Assembly: GCA_018242205.1 (NCBI GenBank)
Contig: JAFECJ010000010.1
Coordinates: 61,100-125,099 of the forward strand
Source of the DNA: Pseudomonadota bacterium
GTDB lineage: Bacteria > Pseudomonadota > Alphaproteobacteria > Rhizobiales > Xanthobacteraceae
Direction of reading: 5' to 3'
DNA length: 64,000 nucleotides
Shown: positions 43,580 to 52,661 of the stretch, in pieces
How the letters are laid out: each line of letters starts with the position of its first letter
Position numbering within the stretch: the first letter of the stretch is position 1
Translations under genes and position numbers: made by a program
Notes under the pieces: model-generated
What the model was told of the DNA's origin: nothing
Seen by the model: the letters and a program-made list of their open reading frames with translations, nothing else
Database searches by the model: none

Positions 43580-45268
43580 ATGATCACCCGCCGTGAAATG
43601 TTGCAGGTCGGCGCCGCGACGGCGGCGCTGATGGCGGGCGGCGGTTCGCTGACGCGCGCCTTCGCGCAGCAGAAGCTGACGCAAGAGGATCTCCTTAAGT
43701 TCGATCCGCTCGGCAACGTGACGCTGCTGCACGTCACCGACATCCACGGCCAGCTGATGCCGGTCTATTTCCGCGAGCCGACGGTCAATCTCGGCGTCGG
43801 CGAGGCCAAGGGCCAGCCGCCGCATGTCACCGGCGCGGATTTCCTCAAGCGTTTCGGCATCGCGCCCAAATCGGCCGAGGCTTATGCGCTGACCGATCAG
43901 GACTTCACGGCGCTGGCGCACAGCTATGGCAAAATCGGCGGCCTCGACCGGCTCGCCACGGTGGTGGCGCAGGTGCGCGCCGAGCGCGGCGACAAGGTGC
44001 TGCTGCTCGACGGCGGCGACACCTGGCAGGGATCGCTCGGCGCCAATGCTTCCAAGGGCCAGGACATGGCCGACTGCATGGCGCTCCTGAAGCCAGACGC
44101 TATGACCGGTCATTGGGAATTCACCTACGGCGAAGACCGGGTGAAGCAACTGGTCGACAAGCTCGGCTTCGCCTTCCTCGCGCTCAATGTGCGCGACACC
44201 GAGTGGAACGAGCCGGTGTTCGAGGCCTTCAAGATGTTCGAACGCGGCGGCGTGAAGATCGCCGTGCTCGGCCAGGCCTTTCCCTATACGCCGGTCGCCA
44301 ATCCGCGCTGGATGATCCCGAAATGGTCGTTCGGCATCCGCGAGGAGGACGTCCGCGCCCAGGTCGAGAAGGCACGCAAGGCCGGCGCCCAGCTCGTGGT
44401 GCTGCTGTCGCATAACGGCTTCGATGTCGACCGCAAGCTCGCCGCGCGTGTCGATGGCATCGACATCATTCTCACCGGCCACACCCATGATGCGCTCCCC
44501 GAGGGGATCAAGGTCGGCAAGACGCTACTGATCGCCTCGGGCAGCCACGGCAAGTTCGTCTCGCGGCTCGATCTCGACGTGCAGGGCGGCGCGCTCAAGG
44601 GCTTCCGCTACAAACTGATTCCGTTATTTGCCGACGTCATCAAGCCGGACGCGGCGATGACGGCGGCCATCACCAAGGCGCGGGCGCCTTATGCCAAGGA
44701 ACTGGCGCGCGTCGTCGGCCAGGCGGATTCGCTGCTGTACCGCCGTGGCAATTTCAACGGCACCTTTGACGACCTGATCTGCGCGGCGTTGTTGAAAGAG
44801 CGCGACGCCGAGATCGCGCTGTCGCCGGGCTTCCGTTGGGGCACCAGCGTGCTGCCGGGTTCGCCGATCACCGTCGAAGATATCCACAACGCCACCGCGA
44901 TCACTTATCCGCAGGTCTATCGCCAGCCGATGACCGGCCAACGCCTCAAGGACGTGCTCGAGGACGTGGCCGATAACCTGTTCAATCCCGATCCGTACTA
45001 TCAGCAGGGCGGCGACATGGTGCGCTGCGGCGGCCTTGGCTACACGATTGACGTGTCGAAGCCGATCGGCAGCCGGATCTCCGGCATGACCTTGCTGAAA
45101 ACCGGTCAACCCATCGACCCGGCGCGGGAATACACCGTCGCCGGCTGGGCCAGCGTCAATGAGGGCACGCAAGGCCCGCCGGTCTGGGATCTCGTTGAGC
45201 ATTATGTCGCCGCGGAAAAGACCGTGCGCGTCGCGCCGAATACGAGCGTGAAGATCACCGGCGTTTGA
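43580..45268 (+). CDS. soxB: Sulfate thiol hydrolase SoxB
   Basis: 562 residues. Tat signal ITRREMLQVGAATAALMAGGG. 5'-nucleotidase-family fold with dimanganese motifs: TDIHGQ (53-58), GGDTWQGS (145-152), GHWEFTYG (177-184; the His/Trp form typical of SoxB), VLLSHNGFDVDRKLA and LTGHTHDALPE. Releases the terminal sulfate from SoxY-bound thiosulfate. Starts 37 bases after the SoxXA-binding gene. Confidence 0.97.
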   Translation: MITRREMLQVGAATAALMAGGGSLTRAFAQQKLTQEDLLKFDPLGNVTLLHVTDIHGQLMPVYFREPTVNLGVGEAKGQPPHVTGADFLKRFGIAPKSAEAYALTDQDFTALAHSYGKIGGLDRLATVVAQVRAERGDKVLLLDGGDTWQGSLGANASKGQDMADCMALLKPDAMTGHWEFTYGEDRVKQLVDKLGFAFLALNVRDTEWNEPVFEAFKMFERGGVKIAVLGQAFPYTPVANPRWMIPKWSFGIREEDVRAQVEKARKAGAQLVVLLSHNGFDVDRKLAARVDGIDIILTGHTHDALPEGIKVGKTLLIASGSHGKFVSRLDLDVQGGALKGFRYKLIPLFADVIKPDAAMTAAITKARAPYAKELARVVGQADSLLYRRGNFNGTFDDLICAALLKERDAEIALSPGFRWGTSVLPGSPITVEDIHNATAITYPQVYRQPMTGQRLKDVLEDVADNLFNPDPYYQQGGDMVRCGGLGYTIDVSKPIGSRISGMTLLKTGQPIDPAREYTVAGWASVNEGTQGPPVWDLVEHYVAAEKTVRVAPNTSVKITGV

Positions 45269-45339
45269 AACAACCATCCTTGCTTCGGCGGCGGAACGAT
45301 AAAATAGTTTCCCACCACGGTGGGGAACGAGAAGATTTC

Positions 45340-45365
45340 ATTACATTCACCAAAAGGAATATGAT
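45340..45365. promoter_or_regulatory. Dyad operator candidate before soxC
   Basis: ATTACATTC-N8-GAATATGAT, identical in the left arm and spacing to the site before soxY. It lies 60 bases before soxC and suggests that soxCD has its own SoxR-controlled promoter. A GC hairpin (CCCACC / GGTGGG) is at 45311-45324. Confidence 0.6.
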
Positions 45366-45425
45366 AAGAACGCCGAGCATGATCGGGAACGGCTGCGCTC
45401 AATGGCCGCCCTGCGGGAGGATGCG

Positions 45426-46688
45426 ATGACAGATAAAACCGACGCACCGCGACCGTCGCGACGGCGTTTCCTGACCGGGGCAGCCGGTCTGGTCGCCGCC
45501 GGTGCCGCTGGCGCGGTACACGCCGACGATGCCAACCTGCCGCCGAACGTAGCGCCCTGGAGCAAGACGCTGGGCGATGGCGTGGCGGTGCGACCCTACG
45601 GTCATCCCTCGAAATTCGAAAAGGATGTGATCCGCCGCGACGTGCAGTGGCTCACCGCCACGCGTGAGTCCTCGGTGAGTTTCACGCCGCTGCATGAGCT
45701 CGACGGCATCATCACGCCGAACGGGCTATGCTTCGAGCGCCATCACGGCGGCATCGCCGAGATCGATCCCGCCGACTATCGCCTGATGATCCACGGCCTG
45801 GTCGACAAGCCGCTGATCTTCACGCTCGAAGACTTGAAGCGGCTGCCGCGCGTTAACCGCATCTATTTCCTCGAATGCGCCGCCAATTCCGGCATGGAGT
45901 GGCGCGGCGCCCAGCTCAATGGCTGCCAGTACACGCACGGCATGATCCACAGCGTGATGTACACCGGCGTGCCGCTCAAGCTTCTGTTGGATCAGGTCGG
46001 CGTGAAGCCGAACGGCAAGTGGCTGCTGGTCGAAGGCGGCGATGCCTCCGGCCTCGATCGCTCGCTGCCGATGGAAAAAGCGCTCGACGATTGCCTGATC
46101 GCCTATCGCATGAATGGCGAGATGTTGCGGCCGGAGCAGGGCTACCCGGTGCGCCTCGTGGTGCCGGGCTGGCAGGGCAACATCTGGATCAAATGGCTGC
46201 GCCGCATCGAAGTCGGCGATCAGCCCTGGTACACGCGCGAAGAGACCTCGAAATACACCGACCTGATGCCGAACGGCAAAGCGCGCAAGTTCACCTTCGT
46301 GATGGACGCCAAATCGGTGATCACGTCGCCGTCGCCGCAGGCGCCGATCAAGAAGAAGGGCTTCCTCGTGATCTCGGGTCTCGCGTGGTCGGGGCGCGGC
46401 AAGATCGCCCGCGTCGATGTCTCGCTCGATGGCGGCCGCAATTGGCGCGCCGCCAAGATCGACGGACCGGTGCTCGACAAGTCGCTGGTGCGCTTCTACG
46501 CCGAGACCGAATGGAACGGCGAGCCGCTGCTGTTGCAGTCGCGCGCCATGGACGACACCGGCTATGTGCAGCCGTCGAAGAACGACCTGCGCGCCATCCG
46601 CGGCGTCAACTCGATCTATCACAACAACGGCATCCAGACCTGGTCGGTCAAGGCCAACGGGGAGGTCGAAAATGTCGAGGTGGGTTAA
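45426..46688 (+). CDS. soxC: Sulfane dehydrogenase molybdenum subunit SoxC
   Basis: 420 residues from the ATG at 45426 (GGGAGGA 6 bases upstream; an ATG at 45402 is less likely). Tat signal PSRRRFLTGAAGLVAAGAAG, sulfite-oxidase fold with the molybdenum-ligand Cys151 (FLECAANSGMEW), then the dimerisation domain. With SoxD it oxidises the SoxY-bound sulfane sulfur by six electrons. Presence of soxCD means complete oxidation of thiosulfate to sulfate without sulfur globules is expected. Confidence 0.96.
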   Translation: MTDKTDAPRPSRRRFLTGAAGLVAAGAAGAVHADDANLPPNVAPWSKTLGDGVAVRPYGHPSKFEKDVIRRDVQWLTATRESSVSFTPLHELDGIITPNGLCFERHHGGIAEIDPADYRLMIHGLVDKPLIFTLEDLKRLPRVNRIYFLECAANSGMEWRGAQLNGCQYTHGMIHSVMYTGVPLKLLLDQVGVKPNGKWLLVEGGDASGLDRSLPMEKALDDCLIAYRMNGEMLRPEQGYPVRLVVPGWQGNIWIKWLRRIEVGDQPWYTREETSKYTDLMPNGKARKFTFVMDAKSVITSPSPQAPIKKKGFLVISGLAWSGRGKIARVDVSLDGGRNWRAAKIDGPVLDKSLVRFYAETEWNGEPLLLQSRAMDDTGYVQPSKNDLRAIRGVNSIYHNNGIQTWSVKANGEVENVEVG

Positions 46689-47340
46689 TCTCGCGGCCGC
46701 GTTGTCGCTGACATTGGCGGCGCCGGCTTTGGCGCAGTCCGCCAAGCCGCACAATTACGGCATCGGCACGCCGGCGACGCCGCAGCAGATCGCCGGCTGG
46801 AATATCGATGTGCGGCCGGACGGCGAGGGCCTGCCGCCGGGCAAGGGTTCGGTGAAGGACGGCGAGAAGCTCTATCTCGAGCGCTGCGCCGCCTGCCATG
46901 GCGAGTTTGGCGAGAGCGCCGGCCGCTGGCCGCAGCTCGCGCAGGGCAAGGGTACGCTGGCGTCGAACGATCCGGTCAAGACCGTCGGCTCGTATTTCCC
47001 TTATGCCTCGAGCGTGTTCGACTATGTGCGTCACGCCATGCCGTTCGGCGACGCGCAGTCGCTGACCAATGACGAGCTCTATGCCGTCGTCGCCTTCGTG
47101 CTGAACCTCAACGACATCGTCGATGATAAGTTCGTGCTGTCGAAGGAAACCTGGAACCAGGTCAAGATGCCGAATGTCGACGGCTTCTATAACGACGACC
47201 GCGAGACCACGGAAAAGGCCTTCTGGAACAAGAGCCCCTGCATGAAGGATTGCCGCGCGCCGGTGAAGATCACCGGGCACGCCTCGGTGATCGACGTCAC
47301 GCCGGACGACAAGACCGCGCGCAAGGGCGGGGTGGAGTAG
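46672..47340 (+). CDS. soxD: Cytochrome subunit of sulfane dehydrogenase SoxD, monoheme
   Basis: 222 residues. Starts inside soxC (17-base overlap, GGGGAGG upstream). Signal peptide VNLAAALSLTLAAPALA, heme site RCAACH (72-76) and an axial Met in RHAMPFGDAQSLT. The C-terminal ~45 residues hold a Cys pair (PCMKDCRAP) and no second heme site, so it is shorter than the diheme SoxD of Paracoccus. It takes the electrons from SoxC. Confidence 0.93.
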   Translation: MSRWVNLAAALSLTLAAPALAQSAKPHNYGIGTPATPQQIAGWNIDVRPDGEGLPPGKGSVKDGEKLYLERCAACHGEFGESAGRWPQLAQGKGTLASNDPVKTVGSYFPYASSVFDYVRHAMPFGDAQSLTNDELYAVVAFVLNLNDIVDDKFVLSKETWNQVKMPNVDGFYNDDRETTEKAFWNKSPCMKDCRAPVKITGHASVIDVTPDDKTARKGGVE

Positions 47341-47343
47341 GCC

Positions 47344-48588
47344 TCAGGGCTGGCGCAGCCGCGCCAGCAGCTTGAGCCCTGCATAGCCGTCCGGCTTCAT
47401 GCCGACGCTCTTCTGGAAGGCGCCGATGGCGCGCACGGTGTCCGAGCCGGTGCGGCCATCGATGCCGTCGGTCTTGAAGCCGCGCTCGTTGAGGCGGCGC
47501 TGGATTTCCTTGACCTCGTCGATGGTCGGGATGCGCTCGCCGCCGGGAAACTTCTGACGGAAGTCGCCGTCGCCGCGCACCAGATCGCCGAGATGCACCA
47601 GCGCCAGCGTATAGCTGAGCGACGGATTGTAGGAATAGACGGCGCGGAAGTTCTGCCCGATCAGGAAGGCTGGGCCGCCGGCGACCGGGATCCACAGCTT
47701 CACCTGATCGTTCGGCCGGTGGAATGCCTGGCCATCGGCGCGGCGGACGCCGTGGCCGTGCCACGTGGCATAGCTCCGCATGGTGCGGTTATCCGCCATC
47801 CGATGCCCACCCGGCGGCACCGTGACTTCGCAGCCCCAGGCCTCGCCGCGCCGCCACTTGCCGCGCTCGGCCAGATAGCGCGCGGTGCCGGCGAGCGCGT
47901 CATCCGGCTTGCCGAACGGATTGATGCGGCCGTCGCGGTCGAAATCCACGCCCATATGCAGCCAGACCTCGGGCATCCACTGCGTATGCCCCATGGCGCC
48001 GGCCCATGAGCCGATCATCCCCGAAGGCTTCGCCCAGCCGTGATCGACGATCTTCAAGGCGTTGATCAGTTCGGCTTCCCAGTAACGGCGGCGGCGCGGC
48101 TCGCCATAAGCGAGCGCCGCGAGCGCCGGAATGATCGGCCGCATGTATTTCGGATTGTCGATGACGTCGCCGTAGGACGACTCCATGCCCCACAGGCCGA
48201 GCAGCACGTAACGATCGACGCCGTATTCGCGTTCGACCCGCGCCAGCACACCCGCATACTCCTTCGCGCGTTCCTTGCCGGTGATGACGCGCCAGTCGGA
48301 GCAGCGGCGGTTGATGTATTGCCACATCTCCTCGGTGAACTCGGGCTGCCGCCGCTGCAGTTCGTAGACCGCGGTGTCGGGCTTCACATGGCCCATGACG
48401 CGGTCATAGGTCGCTTCCGACACGCCGCGGCGCACGGCCTCGGCGCGGAAGCGCTCGACCCAGCGCTGGAACGAAGCCGATTGCGCGAAGGCATCGCCAG
48501 CCACGAGGCCGCCGGCCAGCGCCAGCGCACTGCGAAGCAGGGCGCGGCGATTGAAGAGAATCGGGAGACGTGGGGCGATTCGGGACAT
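47344..48588 (-). CDS. Lytic murein transglycosylase (MltB type) with peptidoglycan-binding domain
   Basis: 414 residues from the ATG at 48588. Signal peptide RRALLRSALALAGGLVAGDAFA. SLT_2/MltB catalytic domain with the Glu in LLGLWGMESSYGD, AGAMGHTQWMP and GMIGSWAGAMG, then a C-terminal peptidoglycan-binding domain (EVKEIQRRLNERGFKTDGIDGRTGSDTVRAIGAFQ). Cleaves the MurNAc-GlcNAc bond in the periplasm with 1,6-anhydro formation. Convergent with soxD (3-base gap). Confidence 0.93.
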   Translation of the reverse strand: MSRIAPRLPILFNRRALLRSALALAGGLVAGDAFAQSASFQRWVERFRAEAVRRGVSEATYDRVMGHVKPDTAVYELQRRQPEFTEEMWQYINRRCSDWRVITGKERAKEYAGVLARVEREYGVDRYVLLGLWGMESSYGDVIDNPKYMRPIIPALAALAYGEPRRRRYWEAELINALKIVDHGWAKPSGMIGSWAGAMGHTQWMPEVWLHMGVDFDRDGRINPFGKPDDALAGTARYLAERGKWRRGEAWGCEVTVPPGGHRMADNRTMRSYATWHGHGVRRADGQAFHRPNDQVKLWIPVAGGPAFLIGQNFRAVYSYNPSLSYTLALVHLGDLVRGDGDFRQKFPGGERIPTIDEVKEIQRRLNERGFKTDGIDGRTGSDTVRAIGAFQKSVGMKPDGYAGLKLLARLRQP

Positions 48589-48705
48589 GCGGCAGTCTAC
48601 CGGGCGGAGACCCGCGCACAATCGGAGCGCCGGCGCGCGGCTTGCGGCGGTTCGGCGCGGGACCTTTGTCGTAATCGGGCGCTAAGTTCCCCACCATCGT
48701 GAAGG

Positions 48706-48936
48706 TTAGTCGCCGTCCGTCTCCGTTCGCGGTCCATCTTCATAGCGCAGAAGATCGCCCGGCTGACATTCAAGGAACCGACAAATGCGCTCGAGGGTCT
48801 CGAAGCGCACGCCTTTGACTTTGCCCTGCTTGAGAAGCGAAAGATTGGCCTCCGTGATCCCGACATATTCGGCGAGATCCTTTGACTTGACGTGGCGTTC
48901 GGCCAGCATGACGGCGAGGCGCACCCTGATCGGCAT
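48706..48936 (-). CDS. Small Xre-family HTH regulator
   Basis: 76 residues, essentially one HTH (LAEYVGITEANLSLLKQGKVKGVRFETLERICRFLECQPGDLLRY), of the YozG/HipB-like type that sits next to DUF2975 genes. Begins 10 bases after the DUF2975 gene and is co-transcribed. Probably represses its own operon, whose promoter region is the AT-rich spacer 49526-49630. Confidence 0.9.
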   Translation of the reverse strand: MPIRVRLAVMLAERHVKSKDLAEYVGITEANLSLLKQGKVKGVRFETLERICRFLECQPGDLLRYEDGPRTETDGD

Positions 48937-48946
48937 AGCGCGCCCT

Positions 48947-49525
48947 CTAGACGAATTGTTTGTTTTCGTCCGAAAGATCGGCTGCCTCTGTCATCACCCA
49001 GGCAATGATCGCGAAGGTTCCGGCGAAGATCAGCGCGATCAGCGTGTCCGATCCGATGTGGAAGGCGAGAGTCTTCGTACCGGTCACAGTGCTGGCGCTC
49101 AAAAGAGCCGACAGCACCGCGCCGGCGAAAGGCTTGAGAATAGCGGAAGCCGCGATCGCGACCGCAAAGGCCATGAGATGGCCGATGGTCCGGCGCGAAA
49201 AAACGTCGCCGGCGACGAAGGCCTTGAAACAGCGGCGGGCGCTCAGCAGTCCATAGATCAACGCGGCGAGCGGTAGCATCGCGACGACGAAAGCCAGCGC
49301 CCGGACGGCCCCATCGAGTTCGGTCGCGGGGCTGTCGGCGAGGCCTGCCTGGCTGAGCAGCGTGCGCGTCGGCGTTGCCGCCCAATAGAATGCCATCGCC
49401 GCGGTGAGCAGGGCCGAGGTGGTGATGCAGGCCGCCGCCATGACGGCACTGAGGACGCGCATGCGCCGCAAACGTCGCTGGCGATCCTGCCTGGCCGGCA
49501 CGTCCGCAGTGGTCGTTGATTTCAT
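48947..49525 (-). CDS. DUF2975 membrane protein
   Basis: 192 residues with four hydrophobic helices (VLSAVMAAACITTSALLTAAMAFYW, LAFVVAMLPLAALIYGLL, LMAFAVAIAASAILKPFAG, LIALIFAGTFAIIAWVM) and a conserved ARRCFKAFVAGDVFSRRTI loop, matching DUF2975. The pairing with a small Xre regulator is conserved in many bacteria and its function is unknown. Confidence 0.85.
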   Translation of the reverse strand: MKSTTTADVPARQDRQRRLRRMRVLSAVMAAACITTSALLTAAMAFYWAATPTRTLLSQAGLADSPATELDGAVRALAFVVAMLPLAALIYGLLSARRCFKAFVAGDVFSRRTIGHLMAFAVAIAASAILKPFAGAVLSALLSASTVTGTKTLAFHIGSDTLIALIFAGTFAIIAWVMTEAADLSDENKQFV

Positions 49526-49577
49526 GATGAGGCGCTCCTTTATGCCGACGACGTGGTTGTGGCACAGAAATTATCGT

Positions 49578-49606
49578 TTTACAATAAAAAATATCTGTTA
49601 TATAGG
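49578..49606 (+). promoter_or_regulatory. AT-rich divergent promoter region
   Basis: TTTACA (49578-49583), 17 bases, TATAGG (49601-49606) reads towards the gene at 49631. On the other strand a TTGACC (49606-49611 complement) with A/T-rich -10 faces the DUF2975 gene. The core TATCTGTTATATAG is a plausible site for the small Xre protein. Confidence 0.4.
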
Positions 49607-49630
49607 GTCAATTCAAACAGGAGTTTTGTA

Positions 49631-50002
49631 ATGTCCCCCTCCCAAACCGCGCACGCCCTAATCGTTGGTCTCGCCGCCGCCTCGCTGGCTGCCCCGGCTC
49701 TAGCCACGCCATCGACCACGGACGGCCACGTCTCCATCGCCCAAGTGATGCACATGCTCGACACGGCGCCGCATGATCGGATGGCGCAGCAGGTTCTTAC
49801 GGCCTATTTGGCTGGCGTCGGCGAAACCGCCAGCATCATGGCCGGTATGGGCGATGCGATATGCCGCACAACGTTAAGCCTGAGCGCCGAGAACGTCCGC
49901 CGCGCCGTCAGCGTCTCTGCAGCTCGGAACCAGGCTGAAACGCCAGCGACGCATGTGATCGTGCAGGACATGCTCGAGAGAGCCGGATGCAATCGGCGCT
50001 AG
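49631..50002 (+). CDS. Small secreted protein, Rap1a/Tai-like candidate
   Basis: 123 residues from the ATG at 49631 (CAGGAG 8 bases upstream). Signal peptide ALIVGLAAASLAAPALA. The mature part has YLAGVGETASIMAGMGDAICRTTLSLSAENVRRAVSVSAARN and a C-terminal ...LERAGC, a layout like the Rap1a/Tai immunity-protein family (YxxGv...C...C). The resemblance is by pattern only, so the family call is tentative. No effector gene is nearby. Confidence 0.6.
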   Translation: MSPSQTAHALIVGLAAASLAAPALATPSTTDGHVSIAQVMHMLDTAPHDRMAQQVLTAYLAGVGETASIMAGMGDAICRTTLSLSAENVRRAVSVSAARNQAETPATHVIVQDMLERAGCNRR

Positions 50003-50046
50003 TCAGCCGCTTCCAGGCATCACTGCGCTTGCGGTGAAGCGGGAAA

Positions 50047-51774
50047 CTACTCGTCGGTCTCGGTGCGCGGCTTGTGCCGGCGGTGGCGGCGGATGAATTT
50101 GCGCACCTTTTCGCGCACGCGTTTTACCAGCGGTTTCTTGGGTTCCGCGGTTTCAGTCTTGGTCTCCGTGCTCCCGGGCGTCGCCGCGGTCACCGGCGGA
50201 TGCAGGATCACTGGCGGCTTGGCCGGCACCGGCGGCAGCGGATCGCCTTCGTGCAATTCGGTGCCGCGGCCGCCGATCAGCTTCTCATAGCTCAGCACCA
50301 GCGACATATACGGATTGACCCAGACCCAGCCGGATTTGGTCACCACCTGCATGTTGAAATGCAGGTGATAGGAGGTGCCGCTCTCGTAATCGCCCCAGGT
50401 CGCGACCTTGCCGATGATGTCGCCTTCCTTGACCACGCGGCCGGTGACGAGGCCGTCGTCGTCCATGAATTTCGGGTTCATGTGCAGATAGCGGAAGCGC
50501 ACGAACTCGTTGGCGTTGTTGAGGATGAGATAGGCGGCGAGATTGCCGGGCAGGCGCCAGATCAGGCCGTCGCGCACGGCGGCGATGGTGTGCTGATAGG
50601 GCTCGCAGCGGTCCGAGCCTTCATTATCCATCACGCAATTGGCCGGGCGGATGTCCTCGCCCTGATGGCCATAACCGCCGGGACATTGGCCGACCAGGAA
50701 GTCGCGCAGTTCGCAGAAGTTGTCGCGCCACGGATAGTTGAAATTCACCGCCGCCGATTCATTGAAGATGAGCGGCAGGCCATTGACCTTGCAGGTATAG
50801 GTCGCGTCCTTTTTGCCGATCCGGCCGGTGTGACCGCTGCGATAGCAATCGCCCCAGGGCATGAAGCTTTGCGACTTCACATAAGCCGGCGCCTCGGCGA
50901 TTGGAAAACGCATCAACGCATAGACGTGATAGTCGACGCGGCCCGGCATCTTCTTCCAGCCGGTGTTGGGAATGAGATCGCCCGGCGCGTAATAGGTGAA
51001 GTCTGAGGGCGCGGTCGGCCGGGTCAAATCGAGATGCGGTTCGGCGATGGTCTGCGGCGTGCCGCCGACGACGGCGAGCTTCTTCAGGAAGGCTTCGGCG
51101 ATCGGGTCGGCCTCGCGGCACGACAGATATTTCGACGACACGCGCTGGTCGTAGCACTGGATCGAGACGATGTAGGGTACGCCGAAGCGCTCGAAGGCAT
51201 AGCGCACATGGGCTTCGCGCAGGATGCGCTTGATGCCGGGAAAGAGCGTCGCGAGCTCCTTGTCCTTCGGCGGGAAGACCTCTTCATGGTTCGGCCCGTC
51301 GAGGTCATAGGTGAAACCGGCGCCGGTGATTTCGATCTCGACCGGCTTCTTCTTGTAGCTGACCTTGAACGGGCCACCGCCGACGTCGAGGTTGTACGTG
51401 CCGGTGAAGCCGGCCGGACCGGGCAGGAAATATTTGGTTGGGTGGAACGGCCCGAAATACTTGTCCGCTGTCGCGGCCTCGGGCTTGTCGGCATCCGCCT
51501 TGAAGGCGTCGAGGTCGAAGGGCGCAAGCACCGGCACGCTGCTCTTGGCGATGCCGGGGAAGCGCTTGTCGGAGATGGCGTTGAGCTTGGCGAATTGTTC
51601 GGCCGGCGTGCCGGCGCCGGCATCCTTCAGCGCGGCGGCGGCCGCGGTCCAGTCGACTGGGCTGATCGTCACCTTCGGCGGTTCGATCTCGGTCGCGGCG
51701 GCGAAAGGGGCTGTCGTCAGCGTGGCGGCGAGTACGGCCATGAGTGCCGCACTGGCAAGAACCCGTCGTCTCAA
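50047..51774 (-). CDS. Secreted protein with M23 (LytM) peptidase-like domain
   Basis: 575 residues. Signal peptide LASAALMAVLAATLTTAPFAAA. Residues ~30-330 form a large domain I cannot name. The region ~340-515 has LytM features: CPGGYGHQGEDIRPANC (HxxxD metal ligands), RYLHMNPKF and SYHLHFNMQV (HxH). The tail is Pro/Thr-rich and ends in a very basic cluster KRVREKVRKFIRRHRRHK. Likely a periplasmic or surface murein-related hydrolase or inactive scaffold. Convergent with efp. Confidence 0.8.
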   Translation of the reverse strand: MRRRVLASAALMAVLAATLTTAPFAAATEIEPPKVTISPVDWTAAAAALKDAGAGTPAEQFAKLNAISDKRFPGIAKSSVPVLAPFDLDAFKADADKPEAATADKYFGPFHPTKYFLPGPAGFTGTYNLDVGGGPFKVSYKKKPVEIEITGAGFTYDLDGPNHEEVFPPKDKELATLFPGIKRILREAHVRYAFERFGVPYIVSIQCYDQRVSSKYLSCREADPIAEAFLKKLAVVGGTPQTIAEPHLDLTRPTAPSDFTYYAPGDLIPNTGWKKMPGRVDYHVYALMRFPIAEAPAYVKSQSFMPWGDCYRSGHTGRIGKKDATYTCKVNGLPLIFNESAAVNFNYPWRDNFCELRDFLVGQCPGGYGHQGEDIRPANCVMDNEGSDRCEPYQHTIAAVRDGLIWRLPGNLAAYLILNNANEFVRFRYLHMNPKFMDDDGLVTGRVVKEGDIIGKVATWGDYESGTSYHLHFNMQVVTKSGWVWVNPYMSLVLSYEKLIGGRGTELHEGDPLPPVPAKPPVILHPPVTAATPGSTETKTETAEPKKPLVKRVREKVRKFIRRHRRHKPRTETDE

Positions 51775-51979
51775 GTCACGCCCCTTGCTTCGCGCCCCCC
51801 ACGGCGCCGTCCCCGAAACCGGGCGAGACTAACGGCATCACGGCGCCGCCTACAAGGGTGAGGGCGCTGCGGCCGATCGAAGCGTGCGTCAGTACCGTTT
51901 CGGGACACAAAACGGCAAAGCGGGACGCGTTCCCGCGCCCCGCTGCCAGCATCAATCCGGTATCGTCCGTCCGCCTGCG

Positions 51980-52546
51980 TCAGTCTTTGGCGCGCTCGAC
52001 GTAAGCGCCGTCGGCGGTCATCACCACGACGCGGGTGCCGGCGACGATGTGGGTCGGCACCATGGTGCGCACGCCGTTCGACAGGATCGCCGGCTTGAAC
52101 GAACCCGAGGCCGTCTGGCCCTTGACGACCGGCTCGGTCTCGGTGATTTCGAGCGTGACCTTTTGCGGGATCTCGATCGAGATGGCGATGCCTTCGTGCA
52201 TCGAAAGGTTCACCTTCATGCCTTCCTGCAAATAGGCCGCGGCATCGCCGATGACATCGGCCTGCACCTGGACCTGATCGTAGGTCTCGTCGTTCATGAA
52301 GTGGAAGCCTTCGGCGTCGTTATAGAGATAGGAATATTCCACCTCTTCGACGTGGGCGCGCTCGACCTGGTCGGTGGTCTTGTAGCGCTGCTGGGTCTTC
52401 ACGCCGTCGGAAATCCGGCGCATATCGATCTGGGTGGTGGGCGTACCCTTGCCGGGGTGGAAGCTCTCGGCGTTGAGGACGACATAGAGCTTGCCGTCGA
52501 GATCCAGAATATTGCCCTTACGAACTTGGCTGGCGATGACCTTCAC
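51980..52546 (-). CDS. efp: Elongation factor P
   Basis: 188 residues from a GTG at 52546; no ATG gives a normal N-terminus ([24 protein letters not shown]). Three KOW/OB-like domains, with the modified lysine at Lys33 in the loop [13 protein letters not shown] relieves ribosomes stalled at polyproline. The modification enzymes EpmA and EpmB are encoded right beside it, divergently. Confidence 0.96.
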   Translation of the reverse strand: MKVIASQVRKGNILDLDGKLYVVLNAESFHPGKGTPTTQIDMRRISDGVKTQQRYKTTDQVERAHVEEVEYSYLYNDAEGFHFMNDETYDQVQVQADVIGDAAAYLQEGMKVNLSMHEGIAISIEIPQKVTLEITETEPVVKGQTASGSFKPAILSNGVRTMVPTHIVAGTRVVVMTADGAYVERAKD

Positions 52547-52661
52547 GATAACGATCCTCGAAAATAGAACTCTCCCGGCGCCCGGGGCCGGATTCGGGGC
52601 GCACCATAGCGATCTTCTGGGGCATTTCCAGCCTTTCCGGTCGATTTCCCGGATGCGGTAA

